Positions 46,558-55,226 of a stretch of DNA of 64,000 bases are shown piece after piece. How positions within the stretch are numbered: the first letter of the stretch is position 1; the number at the start of each line of letters is the position of its first letter. The position numbers and the translations under genes are program-made. The notes under the pieces were generated by a model that was given only the letters and a program-made list of their open reading frames with translations, did not search any database and had not been told where the DNA came from. The DNA comes from CAVSLM01 sp963728895 (GTDB lineage: Bacteria; Pseudomonadota; Gammaproteobacteria; JBBQDK01), in assembly GCA_963728895.1 (NCBI GenBank), contig CAVSLM010000001.1, positions 868,001 to 932,000 of the forward strand, in the 5' to 3' direction.

Positions 46558-47656
46558 ATGCTGGAAGTGAACGCCGTCTTCAGCCGAATCCAGAACCTGC
46601 GAGAGCGTAGCGCAACGCTTAGGGGGTATCTTTGACTTCGACCAGAAGCGCGAGCGTCTGGTCGAGGTCATGCGTGAGCTTGAGGATCCCGCCATCTGGG
46701 AGGATCCCGAACGTGCGCAGGCGCTGGGACGCGAACGTGCCGGCCTGGAACAGGTGGTTGGCACGCTGCAAGACCTCGACAACGAGCTGCAGGACGCCTG
46801 GGAGCTGCTCGAGCTGGCCGAGCAGGAGAAGGATGCCACGGCCATGGACGCGGTGCTCAAGGATCTGGACCGCGCCGAGCGCGAAGTGGAGGCGCTTGAG
46901 TTTCAGCGCATGTTCTCGGGGGAGATGGATGCGCATAACGCGTTCCTCGACATTCAGGCCGGCTCCGGGGGGACCGAGGCCCAGGACTGGGCCAATATGC
47001 TCCTGCGGATGTATTTGCGCTGGGGCGAGCGCCGGGCATTCAAGACCGAGCTGATCGAGGTTTCTCCTGGAGAGGTTGCGGGCATCAAGAGCGCGACGGT
47101 GCGTTTCGAGGGTCCTCACGCCTACGGTTGGCTGCGGACCGAGACCGGGGTGCATCGGCTGGTACGCAAGTCACCGTTCGATTCCGGGAATCGCCGCCAC
47201 ACATCCTTCGCCGCCGTGTTCGTATCGCCCGAGGTCGACGACGACATCGAAATCGAGATCAATCCGGCCGATCTCAAGGTGGATACCTATCGCGCCAGTG
47301 GGGCGGGGGGGCAGCACGTGAACCGCACCGAGTCGGCCATTCGCATTACGCACGTCCCGAGCGGCATCGTGGTTCAGTGCCAGAGCGACCGCTCGCAGCA
47401 CAAGAATCGCGCGACGGCCATGAAGCAGCTGAAATCGAAGCTCTACGAGCTGGAGCTCCAGAAGCGCCGCGAGGTCGAGCAGGCCACGGAAGACAGCAAG
47501 GCCGACATCGGCTGGGGCAGCCAGATCCGCTCTTACGTACTGGACCAATCCCGCATCAAGGACCTGCGCACCGGCGTGGAGATCGCCAATACCCAGGGCG
47601 TGCTGGACGGCAACCTGGATCCGTTTGTCGAGGCGAGTCTCAAAAGCGGCTTGTGA
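46558..47656 (+). CDS. prfB: peptide chain release factor 2, with programmed +1 frameshift
   Basis: RF2 reads UAA and UGA stops. The first 25 codons begin at ATG 46558 (MLEVNAVFSRIQNLRERSAT) and end at an in-frame TGA at 46633-46635. A +1 shift gives DFDQKRERLVEV and the rest. The SPF tripeptide that recognises stops appears as RKSPFDSGNRRHTSFA, and GSGGTEAQDWANML and GAGGQHVNRTESAIR (GGQ) are intact. Shifted length is 365 residues. It is followed 18 bp later by lysS. Confidence 0.97.
46621..46636 (+). promoter_or_regulatory. RF2 programmed frameshift site
   Basis: AGGGGGTATCTTTGAC: an internal Shine-Dalgarno-like AGGGGG three bases ahead of the slippery CTT, then the in-frame TGA and a C. 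This is the classic RF2 autoregulatory signal: when RF2 is scarce the ribosome shifts to make more RF2. Confidence 0.97.
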
Positions 47657-47674
47657 ACGGGATCAACGTCAGCT

Positions 47675-49156
47675 ATGACCGATTTCGATGAGAACAAGCT
47701 CATCGCCGAGCGAAGGACCAAGCTGGCGCAGCTGCGCGCGAAGGGAAATCCCTACCCCAATGACTTTCGCCGCGACGCCACGGCGGGCGAGCTGCATGCC
47801 GAATACGACGGCTGGGAAGCCAACGCGCTCGAGGAGCGGCCGCTGCGGGCGCGGGTCGCGGGACGGATGATGGCGAAACGCGTGATGGGCAAGGCGAGCT
47901 TCGCCCGCCTGCAGGATCTCTCCGGCGGGATTCAGTTGTTCATCGAGCGCGACGCCCTTCCGCAGGGCCACTACGCCGATTTCAAATCCTGGGATCTTGG
48001 GGACATCGTCGGCGCCGGAGGGACCCTGTTCAAGACCAAGACGGGTGAGCTCTCGGTGCGCGTCGACGAGCTGCGTCTGCTCGCGAAGTCGTTACGACCC
48101 CTGCCCGAGAAGTTCCATGGTCTCGCCGACCAGGAGACGCGCTACCGGCAACGCTACCTCGACCTGATCATGAACGAGGTGACGCGCAAGACCTTCCGGA
48201 CGCGTACGGCGATCATCCAATACATCCGGAAGTTCCTCGACCAGCGCGGCTTCCTGGAGGTCGAGACACCGATGATGCAAGTGATTCCCGGTGGCGCGGC
48301 AGCCCGGCCCTTCATCACTCATCATCATGCTCTCGACATGCAGCTGTTCCTGCGTATCGCTCCGGAGCTCTATTTGAAGCGGCTGGTGGTGGGCGGCTTC
48401 GAACGAGTCTACGAGATCAGTCGCAACTTCCGCAACGAAGGAGTCTCCACGCGGCACAATCCCGAGTTTACCATGCTGGAGTTCTACCAGGCCTACGCCG
48501 ACTACAACGATCTCATGGACCTCACCGAATCCCTGCTTCGAGGTCTGGCGATCGAGATCCTGGGTGACAGCCGGCTCGTTTATCAGGGCGAGCACTTCGA
48601 TTTCTCGAGAGCGTTTCGCAGGATCACGCTGCGCGAAGCGCTGCTGGAATTCAACGAAGACCTGCGAGCCGCGCAGCTCGACGATGCGCAAGACCTGCGG
48701 GCTGCCGCCGAGCGCCTGGGGGTCGAATGCAAGCCGGGCTATGGAATCGGCAAGCTGCAGCTGGAGCTGTTCGAGAAGACCGTCGAGTCACGGCTTCGCG
48801 ATCCCACTTTCGTGACGGAGTACCCGACGGAAGTCTCGCCCCTTGCCAGGCGCAATGATGCCAACCCTGCGGTGACGGATCGCTTCGAGATGTTCATCGC
48901 GGGACGGGAGATTGCCAACGGTTTTTCCGAGCTCAACGACGCCGAGGATCAGGCCGAACGGTTTCGCCGCCAGGTCCAGGAGAAGGAAGCCGGGGACGAG
49001 GAGGCCATGCACTTCGATGCCGATTACATCCGCGCCCTGGAGCATGGCATGCCGCCGACCGCGGGCGAGGGAATTGGCGTGGACCGGCTGGTGATGCTGT
49101 TCACCGATGCCCCCTCGATTCGCGACGTACTGCTGTTTCCGCACATGCGACCCTGA
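47675..49156 (+). CDS. lysS: lysyl-tRNA synthetase, class II
   Basis: 493-residue cytoplasmic enzyme charging tRNA-Lys. The N-terminal OB fold (VAGRMMAKRVMGKASFARLQD) binds the anticodon. Class II motifs follow: LDLIMNEVTRKTFRTRT and FLEVETPMMQ (motif 1), FRNEGVSTRHNPEFTMLEFYQAYADY (motif 2), and GEGIGVDRLVMLFTDAPSIRDVLLFP (motif 3). Usual length. Likely cotranscribed with prfB, as in many Gammaproteobacteria. Confidence 0.98.
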   Translation: MTDFDENKLIAERRTKLAQLRAKGNPYPNDFRRDATAGELHAEYDGWEANALEERPLRARVAGRMMAKRVMGKASFARLQDLSGGIQLFIERDALPQGHYADFKSWDLGDIVGAGGTLFKTKTGELSVRVDELRLLAKSLRPLPEKFHGLADQETRYRQRYLDLIMNEVTRKTFRTRTAIIQYIRKFLDQRGFLEVETPMMQVIPGGAAARPFITHHHALDMQLFLRIAPELYLKRLVVGGFERVYEISRNFRNEGVSTRHNPEFTMLEFYQAYADYNDLMDLTESLLRGLAIEILGDSRLVYQGEHFDFSRAFRRITLREALLEFNEDLRAAQLDDAQDLRAAAERLGVECKPGYGIGKLQLELFEKTVESRLRDPTFVTEYPTEVSPLARRNDANPAVTDRFEMFIAGREIANGFSELNDAEDQAERFRRQVQEKEAGDEEAMHFDADYIRALEHGMPPTAGEGIGVDRLVMLFTDAPSIRDVLLFPHMRP

Positions 49157-49205
49157 GGCCGATCCACCGACCAGGGTGGTGTGGTCTCGTGGCTCAGCCG
49201 TCCGT

Positions 49206-50249
49206 TCAGCTCTCCAGCGGGTAGGACAGTGGGCGGAACTGCAGCAGGGGCCCGCTCTCGCCGCCGAGGTGCACGCTGCCATGCTCCACGCTGGCAGCCT
49301 GGACGACCACCAGAACGACGTATCCGCCCTCGGGGGCGGGTTGGGCGTCCACGACCCGCCCCGTATCCTGTCCGGCCTCCGTGTCCGCAGAGAAGAGCTC
49401 CTCGCCGGGTACGGGCTGGACGGGGGCGTCGATGTGGGCGCGGTACATGCGCCGCTTCAGCTTCCCGAGGTATTGCATGCGCGCCACCACCTCCTGACCC
49501 GGGTAGCATCCCTTGTGAAAGCTCACGCCCTGCAGAAGCTGCAGGTTGGCCATTTGCGGTACGAAAGCCTCCACGGTAGCCGGATAGACGGTGGGAATCC
49601 CCGCCTCGATGTCCATAAGCTTCCACGCCGTCCCACCGACGCCGCGGCAGCGCTGCGCGAGTTGAACCCACAACGGCTGCAGTGACTCGAAGGGTCCGCA
49701 GAGCTGGAAACGCGGGTGCGGTCCGGCCAGGCGGAAAATTGTCACCCGATCGGCGCTCGCGGCCTGATCTACGCGTTCGGGCACGAGCCCAAGCGTCATG
49801 GTGAGCAGCCCGGGCGCATGAGGTCCGGACAGACCGATCTGAAGCAGGTGATCGCTGGCATCTTCCAGCACGACCTGGGCCCGCAGCACGAACATTCGCA
49901 GTCGCTTCAGGGCGGGCTCGACGAGGACGCGCGGCAGCGACAGGCAGTAGCGCTGCGCGTTGAGGAACAAGCGGAAGGTTGCCAGCATGCGCCCCTTGGC
50001 GCTGCAGTGGGCGGTTATCTGGCTTTGTGTGTCGTCGACCAGCCGCACGTCATTTATGAGCTGGCCTTGGAGGAAGCTCTGGGCATCGACGCCGGAGACC
50101 GCGATGAGTCCGAGGTGCGAAAGGTCGCAGAGCACGTCCACTTCCAGCGCTGCCCTTGCCTCGGCGCGGGGCTCGTCGAATGACGGCAACCCCTGAGCGT
50201 CCAGACGCGCGCCCTGCAGTTCCAGGAATTCGTTCCAGCGCTCATTCAT
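49206..50249 (-). CDS. ygfZ: folate-binding protein YgfZ (CAF17-like)
   Basis: 347-residue tetrahydrofolate-dependent factor that supports iron-sulfur cluster enzymes. The signature GVSFHKGCYPGQEVVARMQY with its Cys is intact, and the aminomethyltransferase-like N-terminal region (LGLIAVSGVDAQSFLQGQLINDV) is present. It is convergent with lysS and divergent from sdhC, whose products need Fe-S clusters. Confidence 0.93.
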   Translation of the reverse strand: MNERWNEFLELQGARLDAQGLPSFDEPRAEARAALEVDVLCDLSHLGLIAVSGVDAQSFLQGQLINDVRLVDDTQSQITAHCSAKGRMLATFRLFLNAQRYCLSLPRVLVEPALKRLRMFVLRAQVVLEDASDHLLQIGLSGPHAPGLLTMTLGLVPERVDQAASADRVTIFRLAGPHPRFQLCGPFESLQPLWVQLAQRCRGVGGTAWKLMDIEAGIPTVYPATVEAFVPQMANLQLLQGVSFHKGCYPGQEVVARMQYLGKLKRRMYRAHIDAPVQPVPGEELFSADTEAGQDTGRVVDAQPAPEGGYVVLVVVQAASVEHGSVHLGGESGPLLQFRPLSYPLES

Positions 50250-50514
50250 GCGAGCCAGCTCCCGCCATGCGGCCGCACCATCTTAGTCAATCCGCCCGAG
50301 CCTGTCAGCCCGAGGTGTCCCCGCCGGCTCCTGCGCTACCCGATGCCGTGCGCATCGCGGGGCCGACGTAGGCACCGGCTGTTGTGCCGTCGGATCGGTC
50401 TGCCCGCTCGTGTCCGGCGGTCGCGGGCTGCCGCCGCGATAGCGATTGCAGTATGATGCCCGCGTATGGGTGCATGGGACGGAAGGGTGATGGCGTCCGT
50501 TGCAGAGCGTCGCC

Positions 50515-50907
50515 ATGAAGGGGAATGACGGCGCGACCCGCGCGCGACGGCCGGTTTTCCTGAATCCGCTGCGCATGCGGATGCCAGCCGCGGCGCTGCT
50601 GTCCATTGCCCATCGCATCTCCGGGTTGCTGCTGGCCTGCGCCATTCCCGGCGTACTTTATCTACTGCAGCTCTCGCTCTCCGGTCCCGGCGGTTACCGG
50701 CATGCCGGAGAGATCCTCGTCGGCCGCTCCGGAAGGATTGCTTGCGTGCTGCTGCTATGGGCGCTGGCCCATCACTTCTTCGCCGGCATCCGGTATCTGC
50801 TGATCGACCTCGACATCGGCGTGCAAAGACGCACAGCGTCCCTTGGAGCGCGCGTGGTCATCACGGCCGGACTGTTGAGCGCTGTGATCGCCGGGTGGCT
50901 GCTGTGA
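50515..50907 (+). CDS. sdhC: succinate dehydrogenase cytochrome b556 subunit
   Basis: 130-residue membrane anchor of complex II. RPVFLNPL opens the protein, SIAHRISGLLL carries the SdhC signature with a conserved Ser and Arg at the quinone site, and HHFFAGIRYLLIDLD carries the heme-ligand region. Three hydrophobic segments. The ATG at 50515 is preferred over an in-frame TTG at 50500. Overlaps sdhD by four bases. Confidence 0.93.
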   Translation: MKGNDGATRARRPVFLNPLRMRMPAAALLSIAHRISGLLLACAIPGVLYLLQLSLSGPGGYRHAGEILVGRSGRIACVLLLWALAHHFFAGIRYLLIDLDIGVQRRTASLGARVVITAGLLSAVIAGWLL

Positions 50908-51242
50908 GCTGGCAGGCTTCCGGGCTGCGCGCCTGGCTGTTGCAGCGAGCCACCTCAGTTTACATTGCCGGTTTCCTGGTCTACCTGTTGGTACATTTCG
51001 CCGTGGCGCCGCCTCGGTCCTACGTCGAGTGGCGGGACTGGCTGGCACAACCGGCCGTGTCGCTCGCGACGGCGCTGTTCTTCCTGATGCTGGTGCTGCA
51101 TGCGTGGGTGGGACTGCGCGACATCGTCATGGATTACGTGCATCCGCTCGGACTACGTCTCGCGGCGCTCGCCGGGGTCGCGCTTGCCCTCGCCGCCTGT
51201 GGGCTTTGGGCGCTGCGCGTGCTGTGGGCGGGGACGGCATGA
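50904..51242 (+). CDS. sdhD: succinate dehydrogenase membrane anchor subunit
   Basis: 112 residues from GTG at 50904, overlapping the sdhC stop. Three membrane helices are visible (VYIAGFLVYLLVHFAV, VSLATALFFLMLVLHAWVGLRDIVMDYV with the heme/quinone His and Arg-Asp, and LAALAGVALALAACGLWAL). Ends in an ATGA overlap with sdhA. Confidence 0.9.
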   Translation: MSWQASGLRAWLLQRATSVYIAGFLVYLLVHFAVAPPRSYVEWRDWLAQPAVSLATALFFLMLVLHAWVGLRDIVMDYVHPLGLRLAALAGVALALAACGLWALRVLWAGTA

Positions 51243-53002
51243 GCCTCGAGCGGCGCAGGTTCGATGCGCTGATCATCGGTGCCGGCGGGGGCGGATTGCG
51301 TGCCGCACTGCAGCTTGCGGAGGCGGACATGGATGTCGCGGTGGTGTCCAAGGTCTTTCCCACGCGCTCGCACACGGGCGCCGCTCAGGGCGGGGTGAAT
51401 GCGGCGCTTGCCAACGTCCTGCCGGACAACTGGCACTGGCATATGTTCGACACCGTCAAGGGCAGTGATTATCTGGGAGATCAGGACGCCATTGAGTACA
51501 TGTGCCGGGCCGCCCCGCGAGTCGTGTACGAGCTGGAGCATGCCGGCGTGCCCTTCTCGCGTCTGGACAACGGACGCATCTACCAGCGGGCCTTCGGTGG
51601 ACAGAGCCGCGACTTTGGCGGAGCCCAGGCGGCACGCACCTGCGCGGCGGCGGATCGCACGGGCCATGCCATTCTTCACACGCTGTATCAGCAGAACATC
51701 CGGGCCCGTACGCATTTTTTTGACGAGTGCTTCGCCGTTGATCTGATCCAGGACGCCCAGGGCTACATACTGGGCGCGCTGATCCTGCAAATCGAAAGCG
51801 GGGAGCCGCTGTTCGTCGAGGCCAAGACCACGCTGTTGGCAACCGGGGGTGCGGGCCAGCTGTTCCGTACCAATACCAACGCGCTTATCAACACCGGTGA
51901 CGGAATGGCCATGGTGCTGCGCTGCGGCCTGCCGCTGCAGGACATGGAATTTTTCCAATTCCATCCCACGGGGATTGCGGGCAAGGGCATGCTCATCACC
52001 GAAGGCGCGCGAGGCGAAGGCGGATTTCTCGTCAATGGTGGCGGCGAGCGGTTCATGGAGCGCTATGCGCCCAAGGCCAAGGATCTCGCCAGCCGCGACG
52101 TCGTAAGTCGTGCCATCGCCATCGAGGTGCGCGAAGGCCGCGGATGCGGGCCGGCGGGAGACCACGTATTGCTCCAGGTGAGCCACCTCGGCGCGGACGT
52201 GGTTCGTAAACGGCTGCCGGGAATCCGCGAGATGGCGCTGACCTTCCTGCATCTCGACCCAGTGGATGCGCCGATTCCCGTCTATCCCACGGCGCACTAC
52301 ACCATGGGAGGCATTCCGACCAATCGCCACGGCCAGGTCGTGGCGCCGGAACAGCATGGTCCGGAGGAGCCGGTCCCCGGGCTCTATGCGGCAGGGGAGT
52401 GCGCCTGCGTATCCGTACACGGTGCCAACCGCCTCGGCGGCAACTCGCTCCTCGACATCCTGGTGTTCGGACGTGCCGCGGCGAACCACATGATTGAGTA
52501 CCTGGGTGAGCACCATTTCCACCGCGCGCCATCCCAGGAGGGTGTGGACCGGGCGCGCGAAAGACTGGCGCGCTGGGACCACGGCGGGGATGGCGACTCG
52601 GTGGACGCGTTGCGCACGGAGCTGCGCAAGACCATGGAGGAGTACTGCGGCGTGTTCCGCAACGAGGAGGTACTGCAGGCGGGCCAGCAGCGGGTGCTCG
52701 ACATCGAGGAACGCTTGCAGCATGCCCGGCTCATGGACCAGAGCAGAATTTTCAATACTGCACGAATCGAGGCCCTCGAGCTGGAGAACCTGGTCAATGT
52801 CGCGCTCGCGACCGTGACCAGTGCGCTGGCGCGCCGCGAGAGCCGCGGTGCACACAGCCGAACCGATTATCCGGAGCGCGACGACGTCCAGTGGTTGAAA
52901 CACAGCCTGTACTGGAAGGCCGGAAACGAAGTGGACTTCAAACCGGTGCGGATCAAGCCGCTCACGGTCGACTCGTTCCCGCCCAAACCGCGCGTGTATT
53001 GA
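51239..53002 (+). CDS. sdhA: succinate dehydrogenase flavoprotein subunit
   Basis: 587-residue FAD subunit of complex II, oxidising succinate in the cytoplasmic half of the enzyme. The dinucleotide motif is IIGAGGGGLRAAL, the covalent FAD His is in TRSHTGAAQGGVNAAL, and FHPTGI, EGARGEGG and GANRLGGNSLLDILVFG follow. The C-terminal helical region is complete. ATG at 51239 overlaps the sdhD stop. Confidence 0.98.
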   Translation: MSLERRRFDALIIGAGGGGLRAALQLAEADMDVAVVSKVFPTRSHTGAAQGGVNAALANVLPDNWHWHMFDTVKGSDYLGDQDAIEYMCRAAPRVVYELEHAGVPFSRLDNGRIYQRAFGGQSRDFGGAQAARTCAAADRTGHAILHTLYQQNIRARTHFFDECFAVDLIQDAQGYILGALILQIESGEPLFVEAKTTLLATGGAGQLFRTNTNALINTGDGMAMVLRCGLPLQDMEFFQFHPTGIAGKGMLITEGARGEGGFLVNGGGERFMERYAPKAKDLASRDVVSRAIAIEVREGRGCGPAGDHVLLQVSHLGADVVRKRLPGIREMALTFLHLDPVDAPIPVYPTAHYTMGGIPTNRHGQVVAPEQHGPEEPVPGLYAAGECACVSVHGANRLGGNSLLDILVFGRAAANHMIEYLGEHHFHRAPSQEGVDRARERLARWDHGGDGDSVDALRTELRKTMEEYCGVFRNEEVLQAGQQRVLDIEERLQHARLMDQSRIFNTARIEALELENLVNVALATVTSALARRESRGAHSRTDYPERDDVQWLKHSLYWKAGNEVDFKPVRIKPLTVDSFPPKPRVY

Positions 53003-53022
53003 CACGGGCCGGGGAGCACACC

Positions 53023-53718
53023 ATGCGCTTTGCAATCTTCCGCTACGACCCGCAGCTCGACCGGGCGCCGCGCATGCAGGAATATCAGCTGGACGAGATC
53101 GAGCCCGGAATGATGTTGCTGCAGGCCCTGTTGAGACTGAAGGCGCAGGACGAGACCCTGACCTTCCGGCGCTCGTGCGGCGAGGGTGTATGCGGCTCGG
53201 ACGGCATGAACATCAACGGTCGCAACGGACTTGCCTGCATCACCCCGCTGGCGGGATTGCGCGAGCCGGTCGCAATTCGACCGCTGCCGGGCATGCCGGT
53301 GATCCGCGATCTGGTAGTGGATCTCGGACTGTTCTTCCGGCAATACCGCGCGGTGCAACCCTATCTGATCTCAAAGGAACCGGAGCCGGAGGTGGAACGC
53401 CTGCAGAGCCCTGCGGATCGCGAGCGACTGGATGGTCTCTACGAGTGTATCCTCTGTGCGTGCTGTTCCGCTTCCTGTCCGTCCTACTGGTGGAACCCGG
53501 ACAAATTCCTGGGGCCGGCGGCCCTGCTGCAGGCGAGCCGGTTCATTGAGGACAGCCGCGATCAAGCCACAGCGGAGCGACTCGATACCCTGGACGGTGC
53601 GTACAAGCTGTTTCGCTGCCATACGATCATGAACTGCATGGAGGTGTGCCCGAAAGGGCTGAATCCTACCCGCGCCATCGGCCGCATCCGCCAGCGCATG
53701 GTGAAACGCGCGGTCTGA
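53023..53718 (+). CDS. sdhB: succinate dehydrogenase iron-sulfur subunit
   Basis: 231 residues with three Fe-S clusters visible as cysteine motifs: CGEGVCGSDGMNINGRNGLAC (2Fe-2S), CILCACCSASCPSYWW (4Fe-4S) and CHTIMNCMEVCPKGLNP (3Fe-4S). It conducts electrons from FAD to quinone. ATG at 53023, 20 bp after sdhA. 192 bp separates it from sdhE. Confidence 0.98.
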   Translation: MRFAIFRYDPQLDRAPRMQEYQLDEIEPGMMLLQALLRLKAQDETLTFRRSCGEGVCGSDGMNINGRNGLACITPLAGLREPVAIRPLPGMPVIRDLVVDLGLFFRQYRAVQPYLISKEPEPEVERLQSPADRERLDGLYECILCACCSASCPSYWWNPDKFLGPAALLQASRFIEDSRDQATAERLDTLDGAYKLFRCHTIMNCMEVCPKGLNPTRAIGRIRQRMVKRAV

Positions 53719-53910
53719 AGAAAGGGAAACTCACGCGATGCCCGCTTGGTGCACGGATGTCCGCTACGCGCCGAGCGGGCATGCCGGCCGGACGAGCCGA
53801 TTGAAAACCCCATTTCCGTGTTTGCAATGTTGGCTCGTCCTGATGCCTTCATGCGGCCAAGGCAGTGGGGGGGCGGGTACCTTGCGGGTCTCAGCGGGCA
53901 GCGCACGATC

Positions 53911-54190
53911 ATGAGCGCTTCCGATGACTGCAGCACGCACCACGGCGACCGCGAGCTCGCGCGTCTGTACTGGCGCAGCCGGCGCGGCATGCTGGAGCTC
54001 GATCTGCTGCTGACTCGGTTTTCTGCAACGTCGCGCGGACACGCTCACCGCGCAAGAACGTAGAATATTCGCAGACCTGCTATGCTGTTCAGACCAGACG
54101 CTTCTCGACTGGTTGATGGGGAGGGAGATCCCACGGGATCACGATGTCGCAAACCTTGTCGAGCGCATACGCCACGCCGCTGTCAGTTGA
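53911..54190 (+). pseudogene. sdhE: SdhE FAD assembly factor, interrupted by a one-base frameshift
   Basis: SdhE (YgfY) attaches FAD to SdhA. The first frame reads RELARLYWRSRRGMLELDLL and LTRF, with the RGxxE motif needed for flavinylation. The next frame continues LQRRADTLTAQERRIFADLL and DQTLLDWLMGREIPRDHDV. The shift is in a TTTT run at 54019-54022; three T residues restore a 92-residue protein of normal size. Its place after sdhB and overlapping ygfX fits. As it is needed for complex II, an error in the consensus is plausible. Confidence 0.85.
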
Positions 54191-54602
54191 GCTTCTTCCG
54201 TGCAAACGGCTCGGAGGGCTCTTGATTGCATTGCACGGCGGCGGGGCGACCGCTGCGATGCTCCTGCCGGTGCCGGCCTGGGTCGCAGGTCTTCTGCTCG
54301 GGCTGGTCGCGATCAGTCTTTACCATCATCTCACTCTGCATGTGCTGCTCAGCCGGAGCGCTTCCATCGTCCGCCTGGTGTGGACCGAGCGCGAGTGGCT
54401 GCTGTTCACGCGCGCCGGGCGACAACGGGTCGCGCGGCTCTGCCCTGACAGCTACGTGCATCCGTATCTGATGGTTCTGAACTTCGAGCTTGGCGCATGG
54501 CGCCGGCGTTCGGTGGTGCTGCTGCCGGACGAGAGCAGTGAGCCCGTGCTGCGCCGCCTTCGGGTGCGGCTGAAATTGACGGATGCTGCAGAGCAGGGCT
54601 GA
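54144..54602 (+). CDS. ygfX: YgfX family membrane protein
   Basis: 152 residues, overlapping sdhE by 47 bp as in E. coli, where YgfX (CptA) was described as an inner-membrane toxin partner of YgfY/SdhE. The N-terminal region has two membrane segments (LLIALHGGGATAAMLLPV and WVAGLLLGLVAISLYHHLTLHVLL). A cytoplasmic domain (VRLVWTEREWLLFTRAGRQRVARL, SVVLLPDESSEPVLRRLRVRLK) follows. Toxin function is not evident from the sequence. Confidence 0.82.
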   Translation: MSQTLSSAYATPLSVELLPCKRLGGLLIALHGGGATAAMLLPVPAWVAGLLLGLVAISLYHHLTLHVLLSRSASIVRLVWTEREWLLFTRAGRQRVARLCPDSYVHPYLMVLNFELGAWRRRSVVLLPDESSEPVLRRLRVRLKLTDAAEQG

Positions 54603-54668
54603 TCGAATGATGGCCGACCGGAAAAATGTGACACGGGTCCTCAACGACTTTGGCAGGAGGCTATGGCT

Positions 54669-55175
54669 ATGGATTTGATTTCGCGTTTGTGCCGGAAAAC
54701 CCTGGCGGCAGCCGCAACCGTCGGCATGATCGGCACCGCTGCTGCGGGGGTGCTCGAGGTTCCGGATCCGCAGTTGCCGGATATTTCCATGTTCACCCAC
54801 ATTCCGGGCGTTGGTCTGGTGATTTTCTTCAATCCCGAGCTGTGCAAAGAGGCGGGACCGGATTTGTGCGCGTTCTATCGCGCGCACGAACGGGCCCATG
54901 CCGCGCACCGCGACGACTTGCGCCAGGTACCGTTGCGGGTGAAGGAAAGTGAAGCCGACTGCACGGCTGCGCGTAGCGTTTCTCCGCAGGTGCTTCGCGC
55001 CGCGCTGCGCTGGTTTGGCAGCGGTGGGGGTGGCGACGACGTGCATGGCTCGGGCGCCGTGCGCGCGCAGCGCATTGCGTTATGCGCGGGGCAACAGCAC
55101 CTGCAACCGGAGGTGCGTCCCGCCGCCTTTCAATGGACGCAACGCGGCACCGCGGCAAGTACGGTGGAACGCTAG
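54669..55175 (+). CDS. small secreted protein with HExxH motif, putative metallopeptidase
   Basis: 168 residues. The signal peptide is MDLISRLCRKTLAAAATVGM, continuing to AAAG. AGGAGG at 54655-54660 fits the ATG at 54669 (eight-base spacing) better than the one at 54663. The body has FYRAHERAHAAHRDDL, where HERAH is an HExxH zinc motif, and ESEADC about 15 residues further on, which could supply the third ligand. Several cysteines suggest disulfides. I know no family name with certainty. The stop codon is the start of a REP-like hairpin. Confidence 0.65.
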   Translation: MDLISRLCRKTLAAAATVGMIGTAAAGVLEVPDPQLPDISMFTHIPGVGLVIFFNPELCKEAGPDLCAFYRAHERAHAAHRDDLRQVPLRVKESEADCTAARSVSPQVLRAALRWFGSGGGGDDVHGSGAVRAQRIALCAGQQHLQPEVRPAAFQWTQRGTAASTVER

Positions 55176-55224
55176 CCCGGAGCATCTCACCAGCATGCCG
55201 GATGCTGGCACAGGGCAAGCCGGG
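55173..55224. repeat. REP-like single hairpin
   Basis: TAGCCCGGAGCATCTCACC, then the hairpin CCAGCAT-GCCGG-ATGCTGG (55190-55208). It resembles one end of the large repeats at 29.2 and 56.3 kb (TAGCCCGG, ATCTCACCAGC). The TAG is the stop of the HExxH gene. It lies between convergent genes and ends just before the oxidoreductase stop. Confidence 0.6.
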
Positions 55225-55226
55225 CC

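Noticed and set aside
46126..46860. Minus-strand frame with hydrophobic stretch near prfB start
   Set aside because: It overlaps both the VPLPA-CTERM end and prfB and runs through a strong terminator; no ribosome site or family.
51134..53035. 633-codon minus-strand frame
   Set aside because: Antisense to sdhA, which is certain; no motif.
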